A stretch of 64,000 nucleotides of DNA, from NCBI GenBank assembly GCA_019751815.1, contig JAIEMW010000001.1:442197-506196 (forward strand). Direction: 5' to 3'. The DNA is from Cyanobacteriota bacterium. GTDB taxonomy: Bacteria > Cyanobacteriota > Vampirovibrionia > Vampirovibrionales > Vampirovibrionaceae. Of this stretch, positions 8,388-17,593 are shown in pieces. How positions within the stretch are numbered: the first letter of the stretch is position 1; each line of letters opens with the position of its first letter. Under the pieces are notes generated by a model that saw only the letters and a program-made list of their open reading frames with translations, made no database searches and was not told the DNA's origin. A program made the translations under genes and the position numbers.

Positions 8388-9320
8388 CTAGGATTTGGGA
8401 GCTGTTATTTTTTCCCATTGCTCGGTGCTGACAATTTTGACCCCTTGTTCGGCCAAATGTGGGCAGTCACTGAGGTTGAGATCTTTGATCAGTTTGGTAT
8501 CAACCACGATATAACCCGGTTTTTCAAAGTGGACACTGCCAATTTCCGGGATACTGTCTGCATCTTTTGGGCTCAAGAACAGGACGCCATTGATCATGGG
8601 AGATTCTGAGAGAACACGCTGATTACCCGTAATGATGACCTCGTCAAATTTGCCGGCGACAAGAGTCACATTACTGCCAGTCAATTTTTTCACCGTGGCC
8701 AGAGAGTTATAAGCATTAATATCGTGTGCCTTTAAGGAGTTGATAGTGACAGTTTTACTGGATTCTGGAATAGTCACACTCGTGTTACCTTCGACCTCAT
8801 CCAGTTGCGCTTCTTTCCCGATGCATATCTGGTCTCCTAAAATCTTCCCGTTGGTATGATGAATGCTCGAAATAGAAAGGTTTGATGCAAAACCTGGGGT
8901 CGTGAAATTGCCTGTGGTATGGCCGACAGCGTCATCCTCTGCGCTGCCATGAATTCCCATGCTTGAAGAGCCAATCTGAGCTTTCGATACGTTGATCCGG
9001 CTGAGATCGTAGGGGGTGTCTTTGGTATTGGCGCCGTAAACTGAGAGTCTGTGAAAACCAGACCCCTCCAGTCTTAATTGATACCCACCTTCTGGTTTTT
9101 TATCCGGGCTCTTTTTTCCCGTGCCGGATGTGGGGTCCTCTGTTGTAGCTGGTTTTTTGTTTAAGAGACCTGCAAAAAGGGGTCTGGGAAAAGCTTGGCT
9201 GACGGGTGAATTGTTTACACTAGAATTGTTTGAGATTGAATTGCCTGTATTCGGCTTTCTGTTGGTCATTGGTTTCATAATCTGCGAATTGCGTGCAGCA
9301 AAAGAGACGGTGTTGGTCAT
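8388..9320 (-). CDS. Unknown protein, probable beta-rich repeat region
   Basis: The likely start is ATG 9320 (AAAAGGAT 12 bases upstream), giving 310 residues; the longer reading frame up to 9479 would overlap gatD. The first 75 residues are polar and low-complexity, with a short aromatic motif (NTVSFAARN) and many N/S/P. The rest is rich in short V/I/T strands broken by G/N/D turns (TSVTIPESSKTVTINSLKAH), suggesting a beta-solenoid or pectate-lyase-like fold. There is no signal peptide. No family is recognised. Confidence 0.6.
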   Translation of the reverse strand: MTNTVSFAARNSQIMKPMTNRKPNTGNSISNNSSVNNSPVSQAFPRPLFAGLLNKKPATTEDPTSGTGKKSPDKKPEGGYQLRLEGSGFHRLSVYGANTKDTPYDLSRINVSKAQIGSSSMGIHGSAEDDAVGHTTGNFTTPGFASNLSISSIHHTNGKILGDQICIGKEAQLDEVEGNTSVTIPESSKTVTINSLKAHDINAYNSLATVKKLTGSNVTLVAGKFDEVIITGNQRVLSESPMINGVLFLSPKDADSIPEIGSVHFEKPGYIVVDTKLIKDLNLSDCPHLAEQGVKIVSTEQWEKITAPKS

Positions 9321-9469
9321 GTCAGTTGGTATCCTTTTGAAGGGTTGCTTTGGCTTGTGTGTGGGCGTGATAATAAAAAATTGGAACGTTCCTAAAAGTG
9401 GAACTGGTGATGTGATTAAAGAGCGTGATAAGTAAAAATTGCCCAAAAAAGTACTAACAAAAGAAAGTG

Positions 9470-10237
9470 ATGTATTCATTGCCGGATATTGAGATACGGG
9501 AGTTACGGATCGCGCATTTGTATCCCCAACAGTTAAATATATATGGGGATCGGGGAAACGTGCTTGCCTTGGTTCAGCGCTGTCTTTGGCGCGGGTGGCA
9601 GGCTAGCGTCACTCCCCTCGATTTGCAGGCCCCCGTGGATCCAGATGCCTATGACTTGTACTTTATGGGCGGTGGGCAGGATGCTCAGCAATGGGCCGTG
9701 GCCGCGGACCTTAAGGCAATCAAGGCAGAGGCACTGAAGCAAGCTGCGGCCAACGGCGCGGTTTTTTTGGGTATTTGCGGGGGGTATCAATTGATGGGTC
9801 ATTATTACCAACCCCATGACGGGCCCAAACTGCCTGGCCTGAGTTTGATCGATGCCTACACAGAAGCGGGGCATACCCGCATGATCGGTAATGTGCTGGT
9901 GGAAAGACCCGATGGAACGAGTATTGTTGGGTTTGAGAACCACAGCGGACGGACGTTTTTGGGTCCGGGGGTTGCGCCTTTAGGACGTGTTCTTTCCGGT
10001 TACGGCAATTGCGGAGAACCAGAACAACACAAAAGAGTGGAAGGTGCTGTGGTCGGCAATCTTTACGGGACTTACTTGCATGGGTCGTTGCTGCCCAAAA
10101 ATCCGCACCTGGCCGATGAGCTGATTGCAAAGGCGCTCAAACGTCGCTACGGGGAGATAGAGCTGCTAGTGTTAGACGACACGCTGGAGTATGCGGCAGC
10201 GGATGCGGCCAAAGCCCAGGCCTTACAAAAAAATTAA
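9470..10237 (+). CDS. gatD: Lipid II isoglutaminyl synthase glutaminase-type subunit GatD
   Basis: A class-I (CobB/CobQ-type) glutamine amidotransferase of about 255 residues. It has the GatD-type N-terminus LYPQQLNIYGDRGNV, the catalytic Cys in FLGICGGYQLMG near residue 104, and the catalytic His in GTYLHGSLLPKNP near residue 205. With the Mur-ligase-like MurT, GatD amidates glutamate in lipid II. No murT is adjacent, so the partner must lie elsewhere or this protein serves a related amidation. GTG 9467 directly precedes ATG 9470; neither has a strong Shine-Dalgarno. Confidence 0.8.
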   Translation: MYSLPDIEIRELRIAHLYPQQLNIYGDRGNVLALVQRCLWRGWQASVTPLDLQAPVDPDAYDLYFMGGGQDAQQWAVAADLKAIKAEALKQAAANGAVFLGICGGYQLMGHYYQPHDGPKLPGLSLIDAYTEAGHTRMIGNVLVERPDGTSIVGFENHSGRTFLGPGVAPLGRVLSGYGNCGEPEQHKRVEGAVVGNLYGTYLHGSLLPKNPHLADELIAKALKRRYGEIELLVLDDTLEYAAADAAKAQALQKN

Positions 10238-10243
10238 CGGGCT

Positions 10244-11431
10244 CTAGCTGAGTTTAACCGTTTGTTTCAAGGTCAGCAGTTTTTGCCGGGCGGTCTCTAG
10301 GGTACTGGGCTGCTTGCTGAAGCAAAAACGAATATAGGGATGGGCTTTATTCACCCCAATCAGCGGGGTATGGAAGAAGCTGGAACCGGGGACCACGGCC
10401 ACACCAATCTCGCTGACCAGGTAATGCGTAAATTCCACATCGCTCGGGTAGCCAAATTCGTGGATGTCGCAAAAGATGTAATAGGCGCCTTGGGGCTTAA
10501 AATAGCGAATGCCCACCTCATCCAGGGTGTTCATCAGGATGTTGCGCTTTTCGTTGTAGCTGTTGGCAAGCTCCGTGTAGTACGACTCCGGTAAGTTCAT
10601 CGCAACCACACCGGCCCGCTGGAGTGGGGCTGCTGCACCCACAGTCAGGAAATCGTGCACTTTACGAATCGCGGCGGTGATTTCTGGACTGGCGATGATG
10701 GTGCCCACCCGCCATCCAGTCACACTGTAGGTTTTGGAGAGTCCGTTGATGGTCACAGTGCGATCCGCCATCCCGGGCAGGGTGGCCATGGCGATGTGCT
10801 CAGCCCCGTCGTAGAGAATATGCTCATAGATTTCATCGGTAAACACCAGCACGTCCCATTTTTGGCACAGCTCAGCAATAAAGCTGAGCTCTTCGCGGCT
10901 AAATACTTTGCCTGTTGGGTTGTGGGGGGTGTTGATGATAATTGCCCGGGTTTTATCGTTAAAGGCGGCCTCTAGCTCTTCGCGTTTAAAGTGCCAGTCT
11001 GGTTGATAGAGTGTCACATAGCGAGGGACCGCCCCGGCAATCACCGCATCCGGTCCGTAATTTTCGTAATACGGCTCAAACACAATCACCTCGTCACCAG
11101 GGTCCACTGTGGCAAGCATCGTTGCGGCCATGGCCTCGGTGGCCCCGCAGGTGATGGTAACTTGGGTCTCGGGGTCAATCTCTAAGCCCAAATAGCGCTT
11201 ATTTTTTGCGGCAAAGGCTTCGCGAAACGCTTTGTCTCCCCAGGTGATGGCGTACTGATTCACGTCATCGAATAAGGCTTTGCTGGCGGCTTCTTTCAGT
11301 TCAATCGGGCAGGGAAAATCCGGAAACCCTTGGGCCAAGTTAACCGCACCGTATTTGGCGGCCATGCGGCTCATCTCACGAATCACGGATTCGCTGAATA
11401 AACTGGCTTTGTGAGACGTTTTGGGACGCAT
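10244..11431 (-). CDS. Class I/II PLP-dependent aminotransferase
   Basis: A 395-residue fold-type I aminotransferase. It has the N-terminal AQGFPDFPCP motif, NTPHNPTGKVF near residue 166, TDEIYEH near 198 (the Asp that binds the pyridine nitrogen), the PLP lysine in NGLSKTYSVTGWRVG near 235, and a C-terminal Arg (IRFCFSKQ) that binds the substrate carboxylate. AAAAGGAG precedes ATG 11431. The sequence most resembles the methionine/kynurenine/glutamine transaminase subgroup (YbdL-like); exact substrate is uncertain. Confidence 0.88.
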   Translation of the reverse strand: MRPKTSHKASLFSESVIREMSRMAAKYGAVNLAQGFPDFPCPIELKEAASKALFDDVNQYAITWGDKAFREAFAAKNKRYLGLEIDPETQVTITCGATEAMAATMLATVDPGDEVIVFEPYYENYGPDAVIAGAVPRYVTLYQPDWHFKREELEAAFNDKTRAIIINTPHNPTGKVFSREELSFIAELCQKWDVLVFTDEIYEHILYDGAEHIAMATLPGMADRTVTINGLSKTYSVTGWRVGTIIASPEITAAIRKVHDFLTVGAAAPLQRAGVVAMNLPESYYTELANSYNEKRNILMNTLDEVGIRYFKPQGAYYIFCDIHEFGYPSDVEFTHYLVSEIGVAVVPGSSFFHTPLIGVNKAHPYIRFCFSKQPSTLETARQKLLTLKQTVKLS

Positions 11432-11488
11432 GGACGAGGGCTCCTTTTGGGTAAACTTGCTGAGTGAGATTGTCTCCTAAAGTAACAC

Positions 11489-11521
11489 AAAAAGAAAACG
11501 CCCCGACATCCTGTCAAGGCG
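11489..11521 (-). terminator. Rho-independent terminator of the RTX gene
   Basis: Read on the minus strand, CGCCTTGACA and TGTCGGGGCG form a stem with loop GGA, followed by TTTTCTTTTT. It lies about 100 bases past the stop of the gene ending at 11619 and before the aminotransferase start. Confidence 0.8.
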
Positions 11522-11618
11522 AGTATCTGACGATACGAAATTGGCGATATAGACGATAAATAAACGAGGGAAATATAGGGAGGAATAAAAGGGAGAAATA
11601 AAAGAAATAAAAGTCTGG

Positions 11619-13319
11619 TTAATCTGTTCGGGCCGGATCCGCATTGGTCACATCGTAGATAGAGCCAATGTTTCCGTTGGTGTCTGTGATGATGATTTGC
11701 TCAATGTTACTGGTGATCAGGCGCTTGCCTTTGAAATTAATTTCAGTGGTGCCGTCACTCAACCGGGTGAAGCGGGGTAGATCCGCGTCATCGTTGGGAT
11801 TGCCGGGCACGGTTAAAATCAATTTATCCGTCCCCCCGTTGCCGAACACAGTGGTTTCTGGGTTGGTCGGGTTGGTGGCCTTGGTGAAGTCAAAGAAAAC
11901 AAGATCGTCTCCAGGACCGGTGTAGACGGTGCCGCCTTCGCCCATGTTAATGAGATCGTTTTTATTTCCACCATAGACGGTGTCTTTTCCGCCGGCCCCG
12001 GCGTCGATAATATTGTTGCGGTCTTTGGTCCCAAAGAGAATATCATCCCCCTTAGTCCCTTTCACCTTGCCGTTGCCGTTCCCGTTGGTGACCACAATCC
12101 CGCTTTTATATTTATCTCCGGGATTGGTGTCTGTGATGAAATTGGCAAAATTAAATGGATTGGTGACGATGCCCTGATTGTATGTCCCGCCTTCAGCGGT
12201 GATGCCTGCGCGGTCCAAAATGCTTTGGTCTACGCGGGTGGTATTGGTAAATTGATCTCGGATCTTCTGGCGCTCAGTTTCGCTCATTGCCACAAAATCT
12301 TTTAGATACTGTGCGGCCCCGTCTGGGGTGTTGGTGGGGATGACATCCGGCATCAACACGTTTGGATTGGCGCTCAGCACATTTCTGACCTGAGTCCCCT
12401 GATCATCCATGGATTGAAGCGGAACCCCAGGGCTGAGGTAGTAAGGGGGGAAGAAGCACGATTGATATGGCGGATTAAACCACGGCGGAAGCTGTGGCGG
12501 TAGGCCGTAACAGGGGCATCCCCCCCCTTGTTGATTGGGGAACCCAGGGAACCCCAATATGTTTTGCGATCCGTTACCACCCATTGCTTGCATCAGGGCT
12601 TGTATTCCCATCTGGAACCAGGCTGGCAAACCATTGCTGGAAGGACCGGAAAGTCCTCCAGAGGCGAGTCCTTGGGTCCCAAATTGGGGGTAACTCAGTC
12701 CCTGATAATCATTTTGATAACTGCTGCCGTAAGGATTATATTGGCTATTGCCTTGATTCACCCCGTAAAAATACTGCTGGATGGGATTGAGCTGTTGCGG
12801 AGGATTGGGATAAAAGGGCAATCCGTTGTTTTGAGAAAAATATTGATCGTAAAACGGAACGCCTTGACCCAGGGCACTGCCAGCACTGGGAGCCCCAGGA
12901 GGCAGTAAGCTGCCGATTAAATTGCTGGTGCCCAAAAACACGTCGGACGCGTTGGCGCTGGCCCCGTAATAGTTGTAGCCAAAGCCAGGAATGCCTCCTA
13001 TGGCATTTCTTCCGGCAGGCGGGAGGTTCTGTCCAAAAATATCTGTGTAGGCCCCAATCGTATAGGGGTCAGGATTAATTCCCAAATCGGGGACGGGAAT
13101 ACTATAGTTTCCAATGGAGTTGGGGCGGAGCCGACTAAAATCCGGGACAATATTGAAATAATTGTTGATGCTGCCCGTGGTCACGCCAAGGATGTTTCTG
13201 GCATTGGGATTGACGCCGTAAACACTGCCGCCTGCTCCAGAACCGGGAACAGAGTTGCGAATAAACCGGGGAGGTGGGCCAAGCAAATAGCCGTTATAAT
13301 TGGGATCAAAACTCGCCAT
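11619..13319 (-). CDS. RTX-type calcium-binding protein with G/N/P/Y-rich region
   Basis: The start at ATG 13319 has AAAGGAG upstream and gives 566 residues; longer starts add an unrelated basic segment. Residues 1-310 are low-complexity (G, N, P, Y, Q, S) with repeated NPY/QYF/GLP patches and no predicted signal peptide. A helical linker of about 90 residues follows, then RTX nonapeptide-like repeats near 430-490 (GDDILFGTKDRNNIIDAG, GPGDDLVFFD), which bind calcium in a beta-roll. The last 60 residues are a strand-rich cap. RTX proteins without a signal peptide usually leave by type I secretion; no ABC/HlyD genes are present here. The function could be adhesin, surface layer or effector. Confidence 0.75.
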   Translation of the reverse strand: MASFDPNYNGYLLGPPPRFIRNSVPGSGAGGSVYGVNPNARNILGVTTGSINNYFNIVPDFSRLRPNSIGNYSIPVPDLGINPDPYTIGAYTDIFGQNLPPAGRNAIGGIPGFGYNYYGASANASDVFLGTSNLIGSLLPPGAPSAGSALGQGVPFYDQYFSQNNGLPFYPNPPQQLNPIQQYFYGVNQGNSQYNPYGSSYQNDYQGLSYPQFGTQGLASGGLSGPSSNGLPAWFQMGIQALMQAMGGNGSQNILGFPGFPNQQGGGCPCYGLPPQLPPWFNPPYQSCFFPPYYLSPGVPLQSMDDQGTQVRNVLSANPNVLMPDVIPTNTPDGAAQYLKDFVAMSETERQKIRDQFTNTTRVDQSILDRAGITAEGGTYNQGIVTNPFNFANFITDTNPGDKYKSGIVVTNGNGNGKVKGTKGDDILFGTKDRNNIIDAGAGGKDTVYGGNKNDLINMGEGGTVYTGPGDDLVFFDFTKATNPTNPETTVFGNGGTDKLILTVPGNPNDDADLPRFTRLSDGTTEINFKGKRLITSNIEQIIITDTNGNIGSIYDVTNADPARTD

Positions 13320-13440
13320 ACGCCGTCTAACTCCTTTATCTCGCAGGCAGCCGCACCATCCTTCGGGATGACTTACAGCTGATGCTCTCCTCAATGTGAT
13401 ATACGGGAGCTATCGGGAAGACAAATTCAAAAGTGAAATT

Positions 13441-14541
13441 ATGACCTTCGATTATTTCAGATCTGTTACACGCTGGTTCACAATGCTTAACATCCTAATG
13501 CGGGTTTGTGGGGCATTGTACGCAGGAGACATCGCCTGGGCTCAGACCCAGCGCGATATGCTACCGAACTTGCCCGCTGCGCCCTCACAGGCGCCCACAT
13601 CGATCCAAAATCCAGCCAATGCCACAGAACCGGATCAGATGCTTTACCGCCCGTATAATACCGGGTTTGTTGAACTCGACTTAACCCACCTGGAAGAAAC
13701 CCGCTTTTTCCGCAGTGAGCCGGTGGCTTCACCTGATCACCAGACGATGGCCTATTCTGAAGTGACCTATCTCCCCAATGTGAATCAGACCTTCTCTCGT
13801 TTATATATTGTGCCGGTTAAGCCCTTGCCTGAGAAGAAACCCTCCGATGCATTGCCACCCGCTGAGCAGATGATGCTTGAGGCCAAAATTGAGGCCATGT
13901 CTCGAAGGGAAAAGGCTCAGTACGAAGAGCAAAAGCGTCAAGAGCGACTAGAGTATGCCAAGCTGTGTGCGGCACGCTACGATCCCAATTTAAATTTGGC
14001 CAATCGCTTGGTGGTGTATAAGATTGGGGATCAGCGCGTGCTGCCCCACGCCTTTGAGACATTAACCGTGGTCGATTGGTCCAACACAGGTGCTCGGCTG
14101 TTATTCAAGCAACGAACAGGGGTGAATCACCTGGGCTTGCGTACCACAGATGTATTGATCTACGACACCAAGCGTGGCACAGTGACGATTTACGGGGAAA
14201 TACACAGAGCCATAGAGAGTTACTGGGCGCGCCAAGGCACCATCGCCCCGTTGAGCAAACTGGCCTGGGATATTTTCCCTCTGGGGTGGGAACCAGGCAG
14301 TGACAGTGGCATCTTGATTAATGCCTGGGCGTATGATCAGAAAGAAAAAAAATTTCTGGGTCTCTGGCGTTACGACGTGGATGAGACCCAGATGCAATTG
14401 TTGAGCACAGAGAAACAACCGGTTTCTGTGGCCTCCAATGGCAGCATCACCGCATATAACCGACCGAATGATATTGATCCACCGCGAAAGCTGAGCAGCC
14501 GGTTGAACCCGTTTCGACGGGCTAAAAAGCCTGCCTATTAA
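13441..14541 (+). CDS. Secreted protein, possible beta-propeller
   Basis: About 366 residues from ATG 13441; the frame is open back to GTG 13396. A hydrophobic N-terminal segment (LNILMRVCGALYAGDIAWA) resembles a signal peptide with cleavage before QTQRD. The mature part has repeated S-x-D/N-G/H-x-x-x-x-Y patches (SPDHQTMAYSEVTYLP; WSNTGARLLFKQ; ASNGSITAYNRP) separated by strands, reminiscent of TolB/WD40-type propeller blades, with a charged helical insertion near residue 150. No specific family is recognised. It is divergent from the RTX gene, with about 120 bases between. Confidence 0.6.
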   Translation: MTFDYFRSVTRWFTMLNILMRVCGALYAGDIAWAQTQRDMLPNLPAAPSQAPTSIQNPANATEPDQMLYRPYNTGFVELDLTHLEETRFFRSEPVASPDHQTMAYSEVTYLPNVNQTFSRLYIVPVKPLPEKKPSDALPPAEQMMLEAKIEAMSRREKAQYEEQKRQERLEYAKLCAARYDPNLNLANRLVVYKIGDQRVLPHAFETLTVVDWSNTGARLLFKQRTGVNHLGLRTTDVLIYDTKRGTVTIYGEIHRAIESYWARQGTIAPLSKLAWDIFPLGWEPGSDSGILINAWAYDQKEKKFLGLWRYDVDETQMQLLSTEKQPVSVASNGSITAYNRPNDIDPPRKLSSRLNPFRRAKKPAY

Positions 14542-14621
14542 AATTTTTTGCGGATTGCTACCCTGTCCGCGTATGATGCTTGTATTGCAAGCAAGCACTT
14601 TTTTGAGAAGGATCTCGTGCC

Positions 14622-15416
14622 ATGGCCGATTATGTGGTGGGTAAAAATAGTATTCTCAGTTTGCTGAGTGTTGACCCGGCGCGCGTGTTTAAGGTGTATG
14701 TGAGTGAGACGCTGAAGCCCGATAAGCGCATTGACGCGATTTATGAGGCTGCTCAAGCCCGTGGTATCCCCATCGCTCGGGTACCCCGAATGAAGCTGGA
14801 TCAGATGACCGAAAGTTTGCTCCAGGACGACCCCGATTTACAGCACCAGGGTGTGATTGCAGCAGTTTCTCCCAAGCCCTTGATGGATCTCGATGACCTG
14901 GTGATTGAATGCCGTAAGCGTATTGAAGATGTGGGTGAGTTTCCACTGGTGTTGATGCTTGACGGGCTGAGTGATCCCAGAAATTTTGGAGCCATTCTGC
15001 GAGTGGCCGATGCGGCTGGGGTGGCCGGGGTGATTGTCGCCAAGCACAAGAATGCGGGGTTTGGACCCGCTGTGTCCAAAACGGCATCGGGTGCAGAAGC
15101 CTCTGTGCAAGTGGTGATGGTGCCCAATCTGGTGCAAGCTCTGGAACGCCTCAAACAAATTGGTTTTTGGGTGGTGGGTGCTGCCAATACGCCTGATGCC
15201 GTCGCGTATACGGAGCAAACCTTTGATACGGCAACTGTGTTGGTGTTGGGCAGTGAAGGACAGGGTTTGGGTCGTTTGGTGGCAGAGCACTGTGATTTTC
15301 GCGTCCGGATCCCCATGCACGGAGTGGTGGAATCGCTCAATGTCGCCACAGCGGCAGCGGTTCTCACGTTTGATATTCAGCACCGTTTGAGTCTGGCCCT
15401 CAAGGCCCATTCCTAG
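14622..15416 (+). CDS. rlmB: 23S rRNA (guanosine-2'-O-)-methyltransferase, TrmH/RlmB family
   Basis: A 264-residue SPOUT methyltransferase. An N-terminal substrate-binding domain (residues 1-95) precedes the knotted catalytic domain. All three SpoU motifs are present: LDGLSDPRNFGAILRVADAAG near 113-133, LVLGSEGQGLGRL near 208 and VESLNVATAAAVLTF near 240. This domain order matches RlmB, which methylates G2251 of 23S rRNA; other TrmH-family targets cannot be excluded. GAAGGA lies before ATG 14622. Confidence 0.88.
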   Translation: MADYVVGKNSILSLLSVDPARVFKVYVSETLKPDKRIDAIYEAAQARGIPIARVPRMKLDQMTESLLQDDPDLQHQGVIAAVSPKPLMDLDDLVIECRKRIEDVGEFPLVLMLDGLSDPRNFGAILRVADAAGVAGVIVAKHKNAGFGPAVSKTASGAEASVQVVMVPNLVQALERLKQIGFWVVGAANTPDAVAYTEQTFDTATVLVLGSEGQGLGRLVAEHCDFRVRIPMHGVVESLNVATAAAVLTFDIQHRLSLALKAHS

Positions 15417-15452
15417 TTTGGCTGTTTTTCATTTTTGAAAGGAGAGAGTGTA

Positions 15453-15887
15453 ATGCCCTCACAACCCGCCACCTGGCTGATGAAGACGGAACCCAGTACC
15501 TTTTCTTTTGAACAACTCGTCCAAGACGGCAAGACCTTTTGGGATGGGGTTCGCAATCATCAGGCCCAAAAGTTTATGAAGCAGATGGCCGTTGGAGACC
15601 GTGTGCTGATTTACCACAGTGTGACCGGCAAAGCGGTGGTAGGGCTCGCTGAGGTGACCCAGACAGCATCCCCAGACCCAACTGCAGCCGCAGGAGAAAA
15701 CTGGATTGGGGTGACGGTAAAACCGGTGCGCACCTTAAAAACACCGGTGACTTTGGCAGAAATTAAGCAGCACCCCGCCCTGCAAGAGATTGGACTGGTT
15801 CGACAAGGCCGGCTTTCGGTGATGCCGCTGCTGCCAAAAGAGTTTGAAATCCTGATGGAAATGGCCGGGGAAACCATTCATCACTAG
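15453..15887 (+). CDS. EVE-domain protein
   Basis: About 144 residues from ATG 15453, which has AAAGGAGAG just upstream; an in-frame start at 15435 lacks one. The sequence is a complete EVE domain (PUA-like fold): WLMKTEPSTFSFEQL at the N-terminus, WDGVRNHQAQKFM near 35, VGDRVLIYHS near 53 and a C-terminal MPLLPKEFEIL. EVE domains recognise modified nucleotides; the human homologue is thymocyte nuclear protein 1. It follows rlmB by 36 bases and could be cotranscribed. Confidence 0.88.
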   Translation: MPSQPATWLMKTEPSTFSFEQLVQDGKTFWDGVRNHQAQKFMKQMAVGDRVLIYHSVTGKAVVGLAEVTQTASPDPTAAAGENWIGVTVKPVRTLKTPVTLAEIKQHPALQEIGLVRQGRLSVMPLLPKEFEILMEMAGETIHH

Positions 15888-15890
15888 CAG

Positions 15891-16622
15891 CTACAACTTG
15901 GGAAGCCCTCGGGCGACGAGATCACTGACTTGACTGCCTGGAAGAGCCCGGAGTAACCACTCCTGTAAAAGCGTTTCCTGAGAATACGGCTCTGGCCCCC
16001 CGGGTGACAAAAGGATTTCCAGAAACGGGCTGACAAGTAATTTTTCGCTAATGCACCGGGCCAGGTGATTTCGCCATAAGGTTTTATCCTGAATGCTGTC
16101 TGCCCATTGGGGCAGTAATGTCGCCAGACTCATCGGCTGATAGTGGCTGTCATGATAGGCAGGCTCAAGAACAGGCGCCTTCCATAAATTTAAACCAAGC
16201 CCAATCACAACAGCCGTGTGACTATTTTGCTGAGAAAAGGCTTCAATCAATATGCCGCCTAATTTTTCCCCGTTTTTTGTCATCAAATCATTGACGGCTT
16301 TGAGAAAAACCTGCCCTTTCAGAGCGGGTAATAATTCAAACAAGGTGTCTATCGCGGCAATTCCGACGACCAAGGGGAGGAACGGGAGTTGCTCTGAAGG
16401 CAATAGGCATTGGGGCCAGAGTAAACTCATATACAGCCCTGTGCCAGGCGGGGATACCCACATACGGTTCTGGGTGCCTCGGCCCTGGGTTTGGGTCTCT
16501 GCAATAAACCCATCGCTAATCGTATTGCTTTTAAGAATAGTACTCTGTAGATGGGCTGCCTCAAAAAACCGGCGGGCAGCCGCATTGGTGGAATCGCACG
16601 TCTCAAAATAATGCCACTGCAT
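15891..16622 (-). CDS. birA: Biotin--[acetyl-CoA-carboxylase] ligase
   Basis: A 243-residue group I biotin protein ligase without the N-terminal DNA-binding domain. It shows the CDSTN motif near residue 8, the biotin/AMP loop GRGTQNRMWVSPPG near 48, and KAVNDLMTKNGEKLGGILIE near 108 (usual form KWPNDL..KLGGIL). It therefore biotinylates carrier proteins but should not repress transcription. Its ATG overlaps the stop of mvaB by one base (TAATG). This places the ligase in the operon encoding its probable substrate, the biotin carrier at 17594-18154. Confidence 0.9.
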   Translation of the reverse strand: MQWHYFETCDSTNAAARRFFEAAHLQSTILKSNTISDGFIAETQTQGRGTQNRMWVSPPGTGLYMSLLWPQCLLPSEQLPFLPLVVGIAAIDTLFELLPALKGQVFLKAVNDLMTKNGEKLGGILIEAFSQQNSHTAVVIGLGLNLWKAPVLEPAYHDSHYQPMSLATLLPQWADSIQDKTLWRNHLARCISEKLLVSPFLEILLSPGGPEPYSQETLLQEWLLRALPGSQVSDLVARGLPKL

Positions 16623-17581
16623 TAGGGTGCGGCAGAAGCACGGGCGGCCCGACTGGCCTTAATGCGCTGAAGTTGCTTGCTAGGTAGGGTTTTCCCAAGT
16701 TGCTTTTCAATCACCAGTGAGGCATCCGCCACTTTGTTTAAATCCACCCCGGTCTGAATCCCCATCCCGTTGAGCATATAGACCAGATCTTCGGTTGCCA
16801 GATTCCCGGAAGCGCCTGGGGCATAAGGACAGCCGCCCAGGCCACCGGCGGAGCTATCAAACTTAGCAATCCCCAGTTGTAAGCCAGTCAGGACGTTGGC
16901 CAAAGCCGTACCGTAGGTATCGTGGAAATGAAGGGCAATTTTGTCTTTGGGGACGGTCTGCAGGACATAGCCGACGGTTTCTACCACATCTTTGGGCGTT
17001 GCGGCCCCAATCGTGTCTCCCAGAGAGACTTCATCAACCCCCATGGCAAGAAGATTTTCCGTGACTTCCCGTACTTTTTCTTTGGCGATTTTGCCTTCGT
17101 AGGGGCAGACAAAGGCTGTGGACACATAACCGCGCACGCTCATCCCGGCCGCATGGGCGTCTTTCACCACGGGGGCAAAGGTGTCTAAGGAATCTTGAAT
17201 ACTCATATTGATATTGCGCTTGGTAAATGATTCTGAAGCTGCCGTAAACACCGCAATTCGCTTCACCCCTGCTTGAATCGCACGCTCTAAGCCTTTGGAA
17301 TTCGGGACTAGGGCAGAAAAAACAGTTCCAAGCCTTTGCGGCAATTGTTGAAAGACAGCAACCGCATCGCCCAGTTGCGGAATGGCCTTGGGGCTGACGA
17401 AAGATGATGCTTCTACTTCCGGCAAACCCGCCTCTGCGAGTTTTGTGATGAAATCGATCTTTGTTGCCGTGTCGATTGGGAGCGCTTCATTCTGAAGGCC
17501 GTCTCTGGGCCCAACTTCAACGATTTTAACGGCAGTAGGCAACCCGTTTAGACTGGGTAATCCTGTTGCTGAAATGCTCAT
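16622..17581 (-). CDS. mvaB: Hydroxymethylglutaryl-CoA lyase
   Basis: This TIM-barrel enzyme cleaves HMG-CoA to acetoacetate and acetyl-CoA, the last step of leucine degradation. ATG 17581 has AGGGGGA 7 bases upstream and is preferred to GTG 17587; it gives 319 residues. Visible motifs are VEVGPRDGLQNE near residue 20, the metal-binding HFHDTYGTALAN near 230 and the catalytic-cysteine loop GGLGGCPYAPGASGN near 258. It is co-oriented with the carboxylase genes upstream and birA downstream. Confidence 0.95.
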   Translation of the reverse strand: MSISATGLPSLNGLPTAVKIVEVGPRDGLQNEALPIDTATKIDFITKLAEAGLPEVEASSFVSPKAIPQLGDAVAVFQQLPQRLGTVFSALVPNSKGLERAIQAGVKRIAVFTAASESFTKRNINMSIQDSLDTFAPVVKDAHAAGMSVRGYVSTAFVCPYEGKIAKEKVREVTENLLAMGVDEVSLGDTIGAATPKDVVETVGYVLQTVPKDKIALHFHDTYGTALANVLTGLQLGIAKFDSSAGGLGGCPYAPGASGNLATEDLVYMLNGMGIQTGVDLNKVADASLVIEKQLGKTLPSKQLQRIKASRAARASAAP

Positions 17582-17593
17582 AATCACGTCCCC

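Noticed and set aside
9121..9435. Plus-strand ORF opposite the N-terminus of the beta-rich protein
   Set aside because: It lies wholly antisense to a better-supported gene and has no ribosome-binding site.
8388..9479. Longer start for the unknown beta-rich gene at 9479
   Set aside because: It would overlap gatD, and the internal ATG 9320 has a good ribosome-binding sequence.
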